Assembly: GCF_023035675.1 (NCBI RefSeq)
Contig: NZ_CP073136.1
Span: 806,001 to 870,000 of the forward strand
DNA length: 64,000 nucleotides
Direction: 5' to 3'
Source of the DNA: Borrelia hermsii DAH
GTDB lineage: Bacteria; Spirochaetota; Spirochaetia; Borreliales; Borreliaceae
Part shown: piece by piece, positions 18,691-26,841 of the stretch
Layout: each line of letters starts with the position of its first letter
Numbering within the stretch: the stretch's first letter is position 1
The notes under the pieces: generated by a model
What the model saw: only the letters and a program-made list of their open reading frames with translations
The model's database searches: none
Told to the model about the DNA's origin: nothing
Position numbers and translations under genes: made by a program

Positions 18691-19494
18691 TTATTGATAA
18701 AGTTCTTCCCTTAGTTTTTTAAGTACTCTTTTTTCAATTTGTCTTACGGTTTCTGAAGAGATTCCAAGTTCACTAGAAATATCTTTTAAAGTGCTTTTTT
18801 TATCATTGTTGTCTAAGTTATATCTTTTTCTTATAATGTATCTTTCTTTGTCGTTTAGTTTAGTCTCTAATATATGATTTAGATGTTTTAATGTTGAATT
18901 TTGTTCAAGAGTGCTCTCAGGATTAAAAGAATTGTCTTCATAAAGATTTAGGAGTGTGGAATTTTCTGAACCTTCAAGTTTTTTATCAAGGGAATATTCT
19001 TTTTCAAGATAAGGAATGATTTTAACGTATTGAGCAGTTGTTAAGTTGAATCTTTCCATTATATCTTCTTTTTTGGGTGATTTTTCTTCTTCCATAAGAT
19101 ATTTATTTATTTGGAGTATTAAATTTTCTTTTCTGTATGGCACCTTTACAAGTCTTGTTTTGGTATTTAATGCTCTTTGAAGCGATTGCTTGATCCAAAA
19201 TGAAGCGTAGGTTGAAAATTTGGTATTTTTGCTTGGATCGTATTTCTCAGCAGCTCTAATTAGACCTAGATTTCCTTCTTGTATTAAGTCTTCAACTTTT
19301 AATCCTTTGCCAGCATATCTTTTAATTATTTTTAAGACAAGACGTAAATTGGCGTTTATCATTTTGTTTTTGGCTTTCAGATCGCCGAGTTTAATTTGTT
19401 TCGCAAGTTCAATTTCTTCTTCGTGAGTTATCAATCTGTGTTCTCTTACGGATTTTAAGTATATGTTTAAATCTTCATTGCTAAATATATTCAC
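18691..19494 (-). CDS. rpoS: Alternative sigma factor RpoS
   Basis: 267 residues with sigma regions 1.2 (NIYLKSVREHRLITHEEEIE), 2 (DLIQEGNLGLIRAAEKYDPS...FSTYASFWIKQSLQRAL) and 4 (LKDISSELGISSETVRQIEKRVLKKL). It lacks the long region 1.1 of the housekeeping factor. The start is GTG at 19494 with GGGAGAAG at good spacing. In Borrelia, RpoS switches on host-phase genes and is driven by RpoN and Rrp2. A matching -24/-12 element lies just upstream. An overlapping 16-codon upstream ORF may influence its translation. Confidence 0.95.
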   Translation of the reverse strand: MNIFSNEDLNIYLKSVREHRLITHEEEIELAKQIKLGDLKAKNKMINANLRLVLKIIKRYAGKGLKVEDLIQEGNLGLIRAAEKYDPSKNTKFSTYASFWIKQSLQRALNTKTRLVKVPYRKENLILQINKYLMEEEKSPKKEDIMERFNLTTAQYVKIIPYLEKEYSLDKKLEGSENSTLLNLYEDNSFNPESTLEQNSTLKHLNHILETKLNDKERYIIRKRYNLDNNDKKSTLKDISSELGISSETVRQIEKRVLKKLREELYQ

Positions 19495-19531
19495 AATACT
19501 TCTCCCATCTTTTAAATTTGTGTATCAACAT
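19481..19531 (-). CDS. Possible 16-residue leader ORF overlapping the rpoS start
   Basis: On the minus strand ATG at 19531 opens a frame M-L-I-H-K-F-K-R-W-E-K-Y-C-E-Y-I that ends with TAG at 19481, 13 nt inside rpoS and in another reading frame. A G-rich stretch (AAGGGGGGAAGG) directly precedes it, so ribosome binding is plausible although the spacing is short. If transcription starts about 12 nt after the sigma-54 element, the leader is only about 10 nt. No family match is expected at this length; it may be chance. Confidence 0.3.
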   Translation of the reverse strand: MLIHKFKRWEKYCEYI

Positions 19532-19552
19532 CCTTCCCCCCTTTGATGTGAT

Positions 19553-19567
19553 GCAAAAATCATGCCA
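19553..19567 (-). promoter_or_regulatory. Sigma-54 (RpoN) -24/-12 promoter of rpoS
   Basis: The minus-strand sequence TGGCATGATTTTTGC has the invariant GG and GC doublets separated by exactly 10 nt. It matches the RpoN consensus TGGCACG-N4-TTGC at all but one of the defined positions. It lies between flgJ and rpoS, about 60-75 nt before the GTG start. This fits the established RpoN- and Rrp2-dependent rpoS promoter of Borrelia. Confidence 0.92.
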
Positions 19568-19603
19568 ACTTAGAAAATAATTAATATTTCGATTGAATAT
19601 GAA

Positions 19604-19945
19604 TTATTTTCTAAAGTTATTTACTTTTGCTATTTGGTTGTAGATTAAATCAGCAAGCCTAAAACTTTTGGATTTAGCTATTTGTTTTGATCTCTCTAAA
19701 TAGAGCATATCTTCGAAAAGTTCTTCTGTTTGACCCCCATTAATTAGATTGTTTTCTTTTTTTAAAGAATTCCTCATGCTCTTAAGCATTTGATTTACAA
19801 ATATTGCCTCAAATTCTAGTGCAGCTTCATAAAGTTTTTTATCATTTTGATATTGATTTGTTTTCTCTACTTTGTCTTTTAGGGTTTTTGCCTGTTTTAT
19901 TTGATTTTTTATTTTTAAACCTTGTAGATTAATTTTGTTTATCAT
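19604..19945 (-). CDS. flgJ: Flagellar rod-binding protein FlgJ (rod-cap domain only)
   Basis: 113 residues. The core KLYEAALEFEAIFVNQMLKSMRNSL matches the N-terminal rod-capping domain of FlgJ (A...FE..F...ML..MR). The C-terminal muramidase domain found in enterobacterial FlgJ is missing, as is usual in spirochaetes, so peptidoglycan cutting must be done by another enzyme; the LysM-M23 protein in this window is one candidate. It follows flgI by 2 bp and precedes the rpoS promoter. Confidence 0.85.
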   Translation of the reverse strand: MINKINLQGLKIKNQIKQAKTLKDKVEKTNQYQNDKKLYEAALEFEAIFVNQMLKSMRNSLKKENNLINGGQTEELFEDMLYLERSKQIAKSKSFRLADLIYNQIAKVNNFRK

Positions 19946-19947
19946 GT

Positions 19948-20943
19948 TTATTCCTCCAGGATTAATTCTCCATGTAATTTATTAATTTTTTTAGCTGCCT
20001 TAATTATTTTTATTAATTCTTCATTGCTAAACATATCTGAATTTTTTGATATAAATTCATTTAGTTTCATCTTTTGTATTTTTATTTTTATCTTTTCATT
20101 ATTTTTATTGTTAAGTAAGTTTTTATCATCTCTTTCAATTGAAAGTATAAGGGGCCCTATTTCTGCATTTGTACTTGCTATAATGATTTTGTTTTGTTCA
20201 CTTATTAGAACTTTAGGCATAGTTTCTATTTCTATTTTTTCAATTTCGCTTAGCAAGCCAATTTCGTTGATCTCGATTGCTATGATATTTCCTGATTTTA
20301 TATTATTTTTTATATTCTTGCTTGTTAAATTTTTACTTATTGAATCTGCTAATGTGTAATCCGCCTTTTTAAGAATTATATTGTAATGCGTGTAGTCTTT
20401 ATTCTCATGTATTGTTGCTCCGTTTAATATGTATCCTGTACCTTTTGATTTGTAGTTAGTTATTATTGGGCCTGATGCTGTTGCTAGTACTTTTCCTTCT
20501 TTGTCTTTCAATTCTGTTCTTAAAAGAATACCATTTGTTAAGTCTTTTGAATCTAGCATAGATGCTATGTAAACATTTTGATTTGCACCTTTAATCATGT
20601 TCCCATTTATTGTGATTGTTGCGCTTACTAATGCGATATTTTTGCTTCCTATATTTGTTAGATCTATTTCATTGATGCCGATTTGGTTTAAAGCTTTATT
20701 TAAAATTTCTTTTCCCCTTAGAGAATCTCCTTTATCAGTAAGTCCTGCCACTATTCCAATTCCTGTTAATGTATATGAATCAGTAGATCTTATTTCAGCG
20801 ATATTTTTTAACTTTATTTGTTCACTTATTTGACTTATAGTGTTATTCTCCTTGGAAAAATTTTTTGAAGGTTGATTTTCTTGTGCGAACGCACTTAGGA
20901 CTATCTTTAAGTTTAATATGGCTAGAATTATCAATTTTTTCAT
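19948..20943 (-). CDS. flgI: Flagellar P-ring protein FlgI homologue
   Basis: 331 residues from the ATG at 20943, chosen over an ATG 24 bp upstream because AAAGGA lies 7 nt before it and it starts directly with the signal peptide (MKKLIILAILNLKIVLSAFAQ). The body has FlgI motifs: LTGIGIVAGLTDKGDS, AEIRS, and ISEQNKIIIASTNAEIGP. In spirochaetes the flagella are periplasmic and P-ring structures are unclear, but the gene is retained. It is followed immediately by flgJ. Confidence 0.9.
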   Translation of the reverse strand: MKKLIILAILNLKIVLSAFAQENQPSKNFSKENNTISQISEQIKLKNIAEIRSTDSYTLTGIGIVAGLTDKGDSLRGKEILNKALNQIGINEIDLTNIGSKNIALVSATITINGNMIKGANQNVYIASMLDSKDLTNGILLRTELKDKEGKVLATASGPIITNYKSKGTGYILNGATIHENKDYTHYNIILKKADYTLADSISKNLTSKNIKNNIKSGNIIAIEINEIGLLSEIEKIEIETMPKVLISEQNKIIIASTNAEIGPLILSIERDDKNLLNNKNNEKIKIKIQKMKLNEFISKNSDMFSNEELIKIIKAAKKINKLHGELILEE

Positions 20944-20984
20944 GATTCTATTCCTTTTGTATGGCAATATAATCTACCTTTATT

Positions 20985-21008
20985 TTAATATTATTGTTAA
21001 TATTATTG
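20985..21008. repeat. 12-bp tandem direct repeat upstream of flgI
   Basis: TTAATATTATTG occurs twice back to back (20985-20996 and 20997-21008), about 40 nt before the flgI start in the 222-bp flgA-flgI gap. The repeat is AT-rich, so chance is possible. It may be a slippage product or a binding site. Confidence 0.6.
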
Positions 21009-21165
21009 CAATTGCTTTTAGTTGATTCATTTTTGCTTTGGGTTTGCTCGACAGTGTAAAGTTCAATTATAAAATTAAAGGAAAGGTTTCTTGTGATCTA
21101 TTCATCATTATATTCGATAAATAAAGCTAATGACAGAGTTAAGAGTTGATATGTTTAAACATGCA

Positions 21166-21804
21166 TTATTGTTGTTTTTGTATTTTATTTAGCCTAATCT
21201 CATCATTTTTCATTATATTTTGTAATACCATGTATTTACTTTGATTTAATTCGTTTAAGCTTAAAATCTCATTGTGTTTAGTTGTGTTTATTTGATATTT
21301 AAAATAAACATTATATTCGTTTAAACTTTGACCTGCTTTTAAATCTGTTTTTGCAAATACAATGGGTTCTATTATGTCAATATACATATTTATTTTGTTA
21401 TGTTTCTTGTAGTCTTCAAATTTTTTTGCATAGTAAACTAAAGTTTTTTGTATTGGTATATTTTTATATAGTGTGCTTTTTATTGTTTTAAATTTTACAT
21501 TGGTGGAGAATTTATTTTCTATATTTATTTCTGATTCATCAAAACTGAATTGTAGTATGTAAATATTTTTACTTGCTAGATCCTTTGTAATATAGCTAAT
21601 CATTTCAAATATTATGTGTTTTTGCTTAAAATGTGAACCTATGTAAATTTGTGACAAATTATTATTATTGCATATTTTTGAGTACCCTTTTGAGAAAAAA
21701 TATACCTTACTAGGAGATATTGTAAAACAGGTCTCATAAGGCATTATTTGCGATAAATTTATTGTAAATAGATAGAATACAAGTTTACTTGTGAGTGTTT
21801 TCAC
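21166..21804 (-). CDS. flgA: Flagellar P-ring assembly chaperone FlgA-like
   Basis: 212 residues with a signal-like N-terminus. The C-terminal part (residues ~135-205) has a SAF-domain pattern: PIVFAKTDLKAGQSLNEYNVYFK and MVLQNIMKNDEIRLNKIQ, where FlgA proteins read A...DIKAGQ.I...DV. FlgA is a periplasmic helper of FlgI polymerisation. Its start overlaps the flgG stop (ATGA type), and flgI follows after 222 bp. Sequence similarity is weak outside the SAF region. Confidence 0.78.
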   Translation of the reverse strand: MKTLTSKLVFYLFTINLSQIMPYETCFTISPSKVYFFSKGYSKICNNNNLSQIYIGSHFKQKHIIFEMISYITKDLASKNIYILQFSFDESEINIENKFSTNVKFKTIKSTLYKNIPIQKTLVYYAKKFEDYKKHNKINMYIDIIEPIVFAKTDLKAGQSLNEYNVYFKYQINTTKHNEILSLNELNQSKYMVLQNIMKNDEIRLNKIQKQQ

Positions 21805-22598
21805 TGCCTTTTTAAGTTGTTAGCAATTCCTAACATATTATCTGAGGTTTGAATTGCTTTTGAGTTTATCTCATAAGCCCTTTGTGCAACGATCATTGTT
21901 ACCATTTCTTCTGCAATTGATACGTTTGACATTTCAAGGATACCTTGCCTTAGCCTACCCATTCCATCACTTCCTGGGGTTCCTGATATTTCTTCTCCAG
22001 AGCCAATGGTTTCTTTAAATATGTTATTTCCAATTGCATTTAGACCTGCTGGGTTTACAAATCTTACAATTTCCATTTGACCAAGTTCAATCGGCTCTGG
22101 GCTTTCATCCACTTTTACAGATATTATTCCTTCTTGAGATATTGTAATAGAATCTTTTATATATCCTTCAGGAAAGGATATATCAGGTAATAATTTGTAT
22201 CCTTGGCTTGTTACAAGAGCTCCATTTGCATCGATTTTGAATGAACCGTCTCTGGTATAGCCGTAAGTGCCATCTGGTAGAAGAATTTTGTAAAATCCAT
22301 TACCTTCAATTGCAACATCAGTGTTCAAATTGGTGGCTTGTAGGTTGCCTTGTTCGAAGATTCTGTGTGTTGCTGATACTTTTGTTCCGTGTCCAACTTG
22401 ATTGCCAAGAGGACTTACTGTATCTTCAGTCGCAGGAGTTCCTGCCCTTCTTTGTGTTTGGTATATTAGATCTTCAAATTCAGCCCTTATCTTTTTAAAT
22501 CCCGTAGTGTTTACATTTGAAAGATTATTAGCAATTGTATCTACATTATATTGTTGGGCTTTCATCCCGCTAGCTGCTGTCCAGAGCGCCCTCATCAT
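21801..22598 (-). CDS. flgG: Flagellar distal rod protein FlgG
   Basis: 265 residues, typical of FlgG. The N-terminal MRALWTAASGMKAQQYNVDTIANNLSNVNTTGFKK and the C-terminal MSNVSIAEEMVTMIVAQRAYEINSKAIQT are the conserved rod/hook-protein ends. A strong AAGGAGG ribosome site precedes the ATG. FlgG builds the distal rod of the periplasmic flagellum. It lies 12 bp after the related flhO/flgF gene. Confidence 0.95.
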   Translation of the reverse strand: MMRALWTAASGMKAQQYNVDTIANNLSNVNTTGFKKIRAEFEDLIYQTQRRAGTPATEDTVSPLGNQVGHGTKVSATHRIFEQGNLQATNLNTDVAIEGNGFYKILLPDGTYGYTRDGSFKIDANGALVTSQGYKLLPDISFPEGYIKDSITISQEGIISVKVDESPEPIELGQMEIVRFVNPAGLNAIGNNIFKETIGSGEEISGTPGSDGMGRLRQGILEMSNVSIAEEMVTMIVAQRAYEINSKAIQTSDNMLGIANNLKRQ

Positions 22599-22610
22599 AA
22601 ACTAACCTCC

Positions 22611-23459
22611 TTAAAATTTTCCAATTTCGTTAATTAATTTTCCAAGAAGTGAATCTTCAGTTTGTATTGTTTTTTGATTTGCTTCATAGGCCCTGTTAAC
22701 TGTAATCATTGATACCATTTCGTTAATGGCGTTTACATTTGATCCTTCTAAAGCACCAGTTTCAATTTTGGGTCTTGAATTTATTTCGATGTTTTTAGCT
22801 TGTCCAGATATTTCTGTTCTGTTCCAGAGTGAACTTCCTTGTTTTTTTAAAAATCTTGTTTTTTCAAAATTTACAATCTTTAGATTATCAAGGAGTTCAT
22901 AGTTTTCCCACGAATTTTCATATTCACTTACAAGTCTTTTGGGATTTTCTTCAAATGTTGTGTTATGAAATATTTGTCCTTGATCCGTTATTTTAAAGTT
23001 ATTATCTTTTAGATATATGTGTCCCTTCTCTCCAATCACAGGATATCCATCTTTTGTAACAAGCATACCTTCTGGTCCAAGTGTAAAAGAACCGTTTCTT
23101 GTATATCTCTCTCCCTCTGGTGTTTGAACAACAAAAAAGCCTTCATCAGTTAATGCTAAGTCAAGAGGATTTCCGGTTATTTTTAGCGGTCCTTGTTCAA
23201 AGGACGTATATATTTCATTTTCTTCAACTCCTGTGCCAAGCTTGCCAACAACAGGTGCTGTTTCCAGATATCCTTTGGGCAGTTTGTAAAGACCATCATC
23301 ATTGAGCCGTCTAATTAACATTTCAGGAAAGGCCTTGTGTACGGATAAATCTTTTTTATATCCCGCAAGGTCAATATTTGCTAAATTATTAGAAATAACA
23401 TCTAATCTGTGTCTTTGTGCCATCATTCCGCTGGCAGCAGTATAAATGCCTCTTACCAC
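22611..23459 (-). CDS. flhO: Flagellar rod protein FlhO/FlgF
   Basis: 282 residues, a FlgG paralogue: VRGIYTAASGMMAQRHRLDVISNNLANIDLAGYKKD at the N-terminus and NAINEMVSMITVNRAYEANQKTIQTEDSLLGK at the C-terminus. In Borrelia this first gene of the pair is called flhO and acts as a proximal-rod (FlgF-like) protein. The start is GTG with GAGGAT upstream; it is the first gene of the flagellar block that ends at flgJ. Confidence 0.92.
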   Translation of the reverse strand: MVRGIYTAASGMMAQRHRLDVISNNLANIDLAGYKKDLSVHKAFPEMLIRRLNDDGLYKLPKGYLETAPVVGKLGTGVEENEIYTSFEQGPLKITGNPLDLALTDEGFFVVQTPEGERYTRNGSFTLGPEGMLVTKDGYPVIGEKGHIYLKDNNFKITDQGQIFHNTTFEENPKRLVSEYENSWENYELLDNLKIVNFEKTRFLKKQGSSLWNRTEISGQAKNIEINSRPKIETGALEGSNVNAINEMVSMITVNRAYEANQKTIQTEDSLLGKLINEIGKF

Positions 23460-23509
23460 ATTAAATCCTCATTGTTTTCTTTGGCTCATTAATTTTATCA
23501 CTAAAGCTT

Positions 23510-23515
23510 ATTATA
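23510..23515 (-). promoter_or_regulatory. Candidate -10 for the flhO flagellar operon
   Basis: TATAAT on the minus strand at 23515-23510, about 50 nt before the GTG of flhO. A 17-nt spacing gives TAGTAA as -35, only 3 of 6, so this would be a weak-35 promoter. No FliA-type (sigma-28) element is seen, consistent with the absence of that sigma factor in Borrelia. Confidence 0.35.
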
Positions 23516-23632
23516 CATCAATTCTAATTGCTTTACTATTTATGTGTATTTTGGTTTTACATTTTAATTTTAGTAAGCTTGAAATATTACTTTGTATTAA
23601 ATAATTTAAATTATACAAGTAAATTATCCCTT

Positions 23633-23661
23633 TTGCAAAAAGTATAAAATAAATGTATAAT
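23633..23661 (+). promoter_or_regulatory. Promoter of DUF2147-apt unit
   Basis: TTGCAA at 23633-23638, a 17-nt spacer, and a perfect TATAAT at 23656-23661. The start codon follows at 23720 with AGGAG. This is a strong sigma-70 type match. Confidence 0.75.
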
Positions 23662-23719
23662 TTTTGCTTGTCATGATCTATTTAAATTGTTGACTCAAAG
23701 ATTAATTTTAGGAGTTTGT

Positions 23720-24256
23720 ATGAGTAAGGATGTGTTAAAAATTATGTTTTTATTATGTTTTTCTTTTTTTGCATTCGCAGAGTCTGAAAAAACAGAGAAT
23801 AAAAAAGACGGTAGTGAAGTTTTAGGATATTGGGTTGGATATGATGATACTACTAATGTTAAAAATTCGGTAATTTATGTTTATAAATATAATGATAAAG
23901 TTTATGGTAGGATTTTAAATGTAATAAAGGATGGGAAGGTGCATGATATTAATGATCCTTCCGGTTCTAAGGTTGTAGGTTTTGATCATTTAACTACTGA
24001 AGGTCTTGATTTTATGTGGGGGCTTAAATATGTTAAGTCTTCTCGCAAATGGGATAAGGGTAGGATTATTGATCCTAAGAATGGCAAGATTTATACTTCT
24101 GAAATGAGGGTAGATCCAAAAACGGGCAATCTTGTTACCAAGGGTAAGGTGTGGATTTTTGGTAGGAGTAAGATTTGGACAAGAGCTAAAGAAGATGAGA
24201 TTCCAAAGCTAGATGTAGAAGGCATAGTACCAAATCCGCCTGTGGCAGAGGAATAA
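23720..24256 (+). CDS. Secreted DUF2147-family protein
   Basis: 178 residues from the ATG at 23720. An in-frame upstream start 33 bp earlier was rejected because AGGAG precedes this one and the signal peptide (ending FFAFAES) then sits at the N-terminus. After cleavage the protein begins GYWVGYDDTTNVKNSVIYVYKYNDKVYGRI and has MRVDPKTGNLVTKGKVWIFGRSKIWTRA near its end, the W-x(n)-Y-G-R-I and W-K/TR pattern of DUF2147. Family function is unknown; it is probably periplasmic and lipocalin-like. It precedes apt by 32 bp. Confidence 0.82.
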   Translation: MSKDVLKIMFLLCFSFFAFAESEKTENKKDGSEVLGYWVGYDDTTNVKNSVIYVYKYNDKVYGRILNVIKDGKVHDINDPSGSKVVGFDHLTTEGLDFMWGLKYVKSSRKWDKGRIIDPKNGKIYTSEMRVDPKTGNLVTKGKVWIFGRSKIWTRAKEDEIPKLDVEGIVPNPPVAEE

Positions 24257-24288
24257 AGAAGGATAAATATTAATTTGTGGAAATATCA

Positions 24289-24819
24289 ATGAAAGATAAA
24301 ACGGAATATTATGATAAGTTTATTATGAGAGTGCCTAACTTTCCAAAGGAAGGTATACTTTTTTATGATATTACTAATGTTTTGCTCCAAGCAGAAGCAT
24401 ATAAATCTTTAATGGAAGATGCTCATGCTTTTTATGCATCAAGAAAAATTGATTGCATTGCTGCTATTGAATCAAGAGGGTATCTTATTGGTTCGCCTTT
24501 GGCTTTAAAAATGGGTTTACCTCTTTTACTAATTCGAAAAGCAGGTAAGCTCCCAAGGCAAGTATTAAGAGAGGAGTATGAGCTTGAATATGGATTTAGC
24601 AGTATTGAAATACATAAAGATGATGTTAAACAACATTCAAATATTTTGTTAGTTGATGACATTTTAGCTACCGGAGGCACTCTAAAAGCAGCTGCTATGT
24701 TACTTAAAAAGGCGGGTGGAGTAGTATCTGATATATTTTGTTTCATTGAACTTGTAAAGATGAATGGTAGAGATATTTTACGGGAGTATAGTTTGAATTC
24801 TCTTGTTAGGTATTTTTGA
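24289..24819 (+). CDS. apt: Adenine phosphoribosyltransferase
   Basis: 176 residues from the ATG at 24289. A GTG 12 bp upstream is also possible, but the ATG start gives the length I remember for Borrelia Apt. The PRPP-binding loop ILLVDDILATGGTLKAA and the adenine pocket AAIESRGYLIGSPLALKMGLP are intact. It makes AMP from adenine and PRPP. Borrelia lacks de novo purine synthesis, so salvage is essential. Confidence 0.93.
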   Translation: MKDKTEYYDKFIMRVPNFPKEGILFYDITNVLLQAEAYKSLMEDAHAFYASRKIDCIAAIESRGYLIGSPLALKMGLPLLLIRKAGKLPRQVLREEYELEYGFSSIEIHKDDVKQHSNILLVDDILATGGTLKAAAMLLKKAGGVVSDIFCFIELVKMNGRDILREYSLNSLVRYF

Positions 24820-24865
24820 TAATTTATTTAATAAATAATTTATGTTATTAATTAAGCTTGAATAA

Positions 24866-24894
24866 TTGACTTTAAATTTTATTGAATTTATAAT
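24866..24894 (+). promoter_or_regulatory. Promoter of rplU-prp-rpmA-obgE
   Basis: TTGACT (24866-24871), 17-nt spacer, TATAAT (24889-24894). The rplU ATG follows 30 nt later. This is a near-perfect sigma-70 promoter for a ribosomal operon. Confidence 0.82.
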
Positions 24895-24923
24895 ATTTAG
24901 CTGAACATTGAGAGGTGATTGTG

Positions 24924-25238
24924 ATGTATGCGTTGTTGGAAATAAAGGGTAAGCAGTATAAAGCTGTTATGGGAGAGATGTTAAAGATAGATAAGATTGG
25001 AGCTAGTGAAGGTGACAAATTGGAATTTAGCAGTGTAATGCTTGTAAACAAGGATGGAGATGTAAAGATAGGAAAACCTTATGTTGCAGGTTCTTGTGTT
25101 AAGTGTAGCTATATAGAAGATAAGAGAGATAAAAAGGTTATCTCTTACAGATATAGAAGAAGAAAGTCAAGCGAGCGAAAGATCGGACATCGTCAATCTT
25201 ATTCTTATGTTTTGGTTGATGATATAATTGTTAGTTAG
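24924..25238 (+). CDS. rplU: 50S ribosomal protein L21
   Basis: 104 residues from the ATG at 24924, giving [19 protein letters not shown]. In-frame GTG codons at 24915 and 24921 were rejected because GAGG lies 8 nt before the ATG. The C-terminal [18 protein letters not shown] is the basic rRNA-binding tail of L21 (KxxGHRQ). The stop overlaps the first base of the next gene. Confidence 0.95.
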   Translation: MYALLEIKGKQYKAVMGEMLKIDKIGASEGDKLEFSSVMLVNKDGDVKIGKPYVAGSCVKCSYIEDKRDKKVISYRYRRRKSSERKIGHRQSYSYVLVDDIIVS

Positions 25239-25570
25239 TGATTAATGTTTTAATAAAGACCCGTAATAATATAATTATTTATATTTTGGCTAATGGACAT
25301 GCTAGAGGGAATAATTATATTAATATAGTTTGTTCTTCCTTTTCTTTTATTTTAAGAACTTTTTTAAGTGTTCTTGATTGTGAGAAAGAGGATTTTATTG
25401 TAGATAATTCTTTAAGAGGTTACTTGGAATTTAAGGCTTCTTTTAGAAGTTTGGATAAGCAGAGCCTTTTTTATTATAGTAAGTTTTTAATACAAGGTGT
25501 AAAGGATTTGTGCTTTGAATATCCTTATGATATTAAATTAATTTTGGAGGAAACTAGTGGCAACAAGTAA
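25238..25570 (+). CDS. prp: Prp-like ribosomal-processing cysteine protease
   Basis: 110 residues between L21 and L27, the usual place of Prp (YsxB). The catalytic pair is visible: His in NGHARGNN and Cys in [10 protein letters not shown], matching GHA...D/N-IVCAAVS of the family. C-terminal [22 protein letters not shown] also fits. In Firmicutes, Prp removes an N-terminal extension from L27. The L27 encoded next has no such extension, so the target here is unclear. It overlaps rpmA by 14 bp. Confidence 0.8.
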   Translation: MINVLIKTRNNIIIYILANGHARGNNYINIVCSSFSFILRTFLSVLDCEKEDFIVDNSLRGYLEFKASFRSLDKQSLFYYSKFLIQGVKDLCFEYPYDIKLILEETSGNK

Positions 25571-25802
25571 AAGTGGTGGTAGCTCTAAGAATGGAAGGGA
25601 TTCTATATCTAAGAGGCTTGGTGTTAAGAGAAGTGGTGGGCAATTTGTGAGAGCTGGGGAAATAATTGTAAGGCAGAGAGGCACAAAATTTCATAAGGGC
25701 AAGAATTCTGGACTTGGCAGAGATTATACAATATTTGCATTAAAAGATGGTATAGTAGAGTTTAAGACTTATAGAGGCCGAAAATATATAAATATTATTT
25801 AA
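25557..25802 (+). CDS. rpmA: 50S ribosomal protein L27
   Basis: 81 residues starting with GTG after TTGGAGG. The sequence [23 protein letters not shown] and [21 protein letters not shown] is classic L27, whose N-terminal tail reaches the peptidyl-transferase centre. The tail begins at once, without the LxxxxFF extension cleaved by Prp in Firmicutes. The gene lies in the standard rplU-prp-rpmA-obgE order. Confidence 0.96.
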   Translation: MATSKSGGSSKNGRDSISKRLGVKRSGGQFVRAGEIIVRQRGTKFHKGKNSGLGRDYTIFALKDGIVEFKTYRGRKYINII

Positions 25803-25824
25803 TATTGTTATAGTTGAGGTTAAT

Positions 25825-26808
25825 TTGCATATACTTAAGGATTCTTTAAGCATAACTGTATCTTCAGGTGATGGGGGTGCAGGGTGTGTTTCTTTTTTGC
25901 GTGAAAGATTTAATACCAAGGGAGGTCCTGATGGCGGTGATGGAGGAAGAGGTGGAGATGTAATCTTTAAGGTTAAGGCAAATCTTAAAAGTTTATCCCT
26001 TTATAAAAATGGCCAAAGACTTGCTGCTAATAATGGTAAGCCCGGAATGGGTTCTAGAAAGAGTGGAGCATCTGGTGAAGATTTGGTTATTTTTGTTCCC
26101 CCAAATACTTGTATTTATGATGTTGCAACAGGCTCTATGTTATTTGAGCTCCAGAACTTTGATGATGAAGTTATTGCTTTAAAGGGCGGAAGAGGTGGAC
26201 TTGGGAATGTACATTTTAAAAGTTCTACAAAACGGACACCAAGATTTGCTCAGCCTGGAGAATCTGGCGCTACCTTGAATTTGCGTCTTGAGTTATCATT
26301 AATAGCCGATATTGGACTTGTTGGGTTTCCTAATGCAGGTAAGTCTTCTCTTATTTCTACAATAACCGCTTCAAAGTCAAGAGTTGCAAATTATCCTTTT
26401 ACTACTAGATTTCCGCATCTTGGCGTTTTGAAGGCTTCTTATAATGATTTGGTAATCGCTGATGTGCCCGGGCTAATTGAGGGCGCAAGTCAAGGAATAG
26501 GTCTTGGTTTTGAATTTTTAAGACATATTTCAAAAACCAAAATCCTGGTCTTTTTAATTGATGTTGCTAGTGATAACTTTATGAGTGCTTATGATATTCT
26601 TGTTAATGAGCTTAGTGCATATGATATTGGACTTTCAAGTAAGAAGCGAATAATTGTTGCTAATAAACTTGATTTAGAAGGTGCGATTGAAAATTTTAAT
26701 CAGCTAAAGAGAGCTTTAGTTGGTGAGAGAGTTTTAGGAATTTCTATTTATGATAATACGGGAATAAATGAGCTTGTTAGTGAGCTTTTTGCTTTATCAA
26801 GAATTTAA
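25825..26808 (+). CDS. obgE: Obg GTPase (CgtA)
   Basis: 327 residues. The start is TTG with GAGG upstream (M-H-I-L-K-D). The glycine-rich OBG fold spans about 1-158 (GDGGAGCVSF, GGPDGGDGGRGG). The G-domain has G1 GFPNAGKSS (167-175), G3 DVPGL and G4 NKLD. The variable OCT domain is absent, as often outside Gram-positives. ObgE is a ribosome-associated GTPase in 50S assembly and stress control, and it sits here with two 50S protein genes. Confidence 0.95.
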   Translation: MHILKDSLSITVSSGDGGAGCVSFLRERFNTKGGPDGGDGGRGGDVIFKVKANLKSLSLYKNGQRLAANNGKPGMGSRKSGASGEDLVIFVPPNTCIYDVATGSMLFELQNFDDEVIALKGGRGGLGNVHFKSSTKRTPRFAQPGESGATLNLRLELSLIADIGLVGFPNAGKSSLISTITASKSRVANYPFTTRFPHLGVLKASYNDLVIADVPGLIEGASQGIGLGFEFLRHISKTKILVFLIDVASDNFMSAYDILVNELSAYDIGLSSKKRIIVANKLDLEGAIENFNQLKRALVGERVLGISIYDNTGINELVSELFALSRI

Positions 26809-26841
26809 GGAGATTATTTTTTCTTTTTTAAAAGCTCAAAA

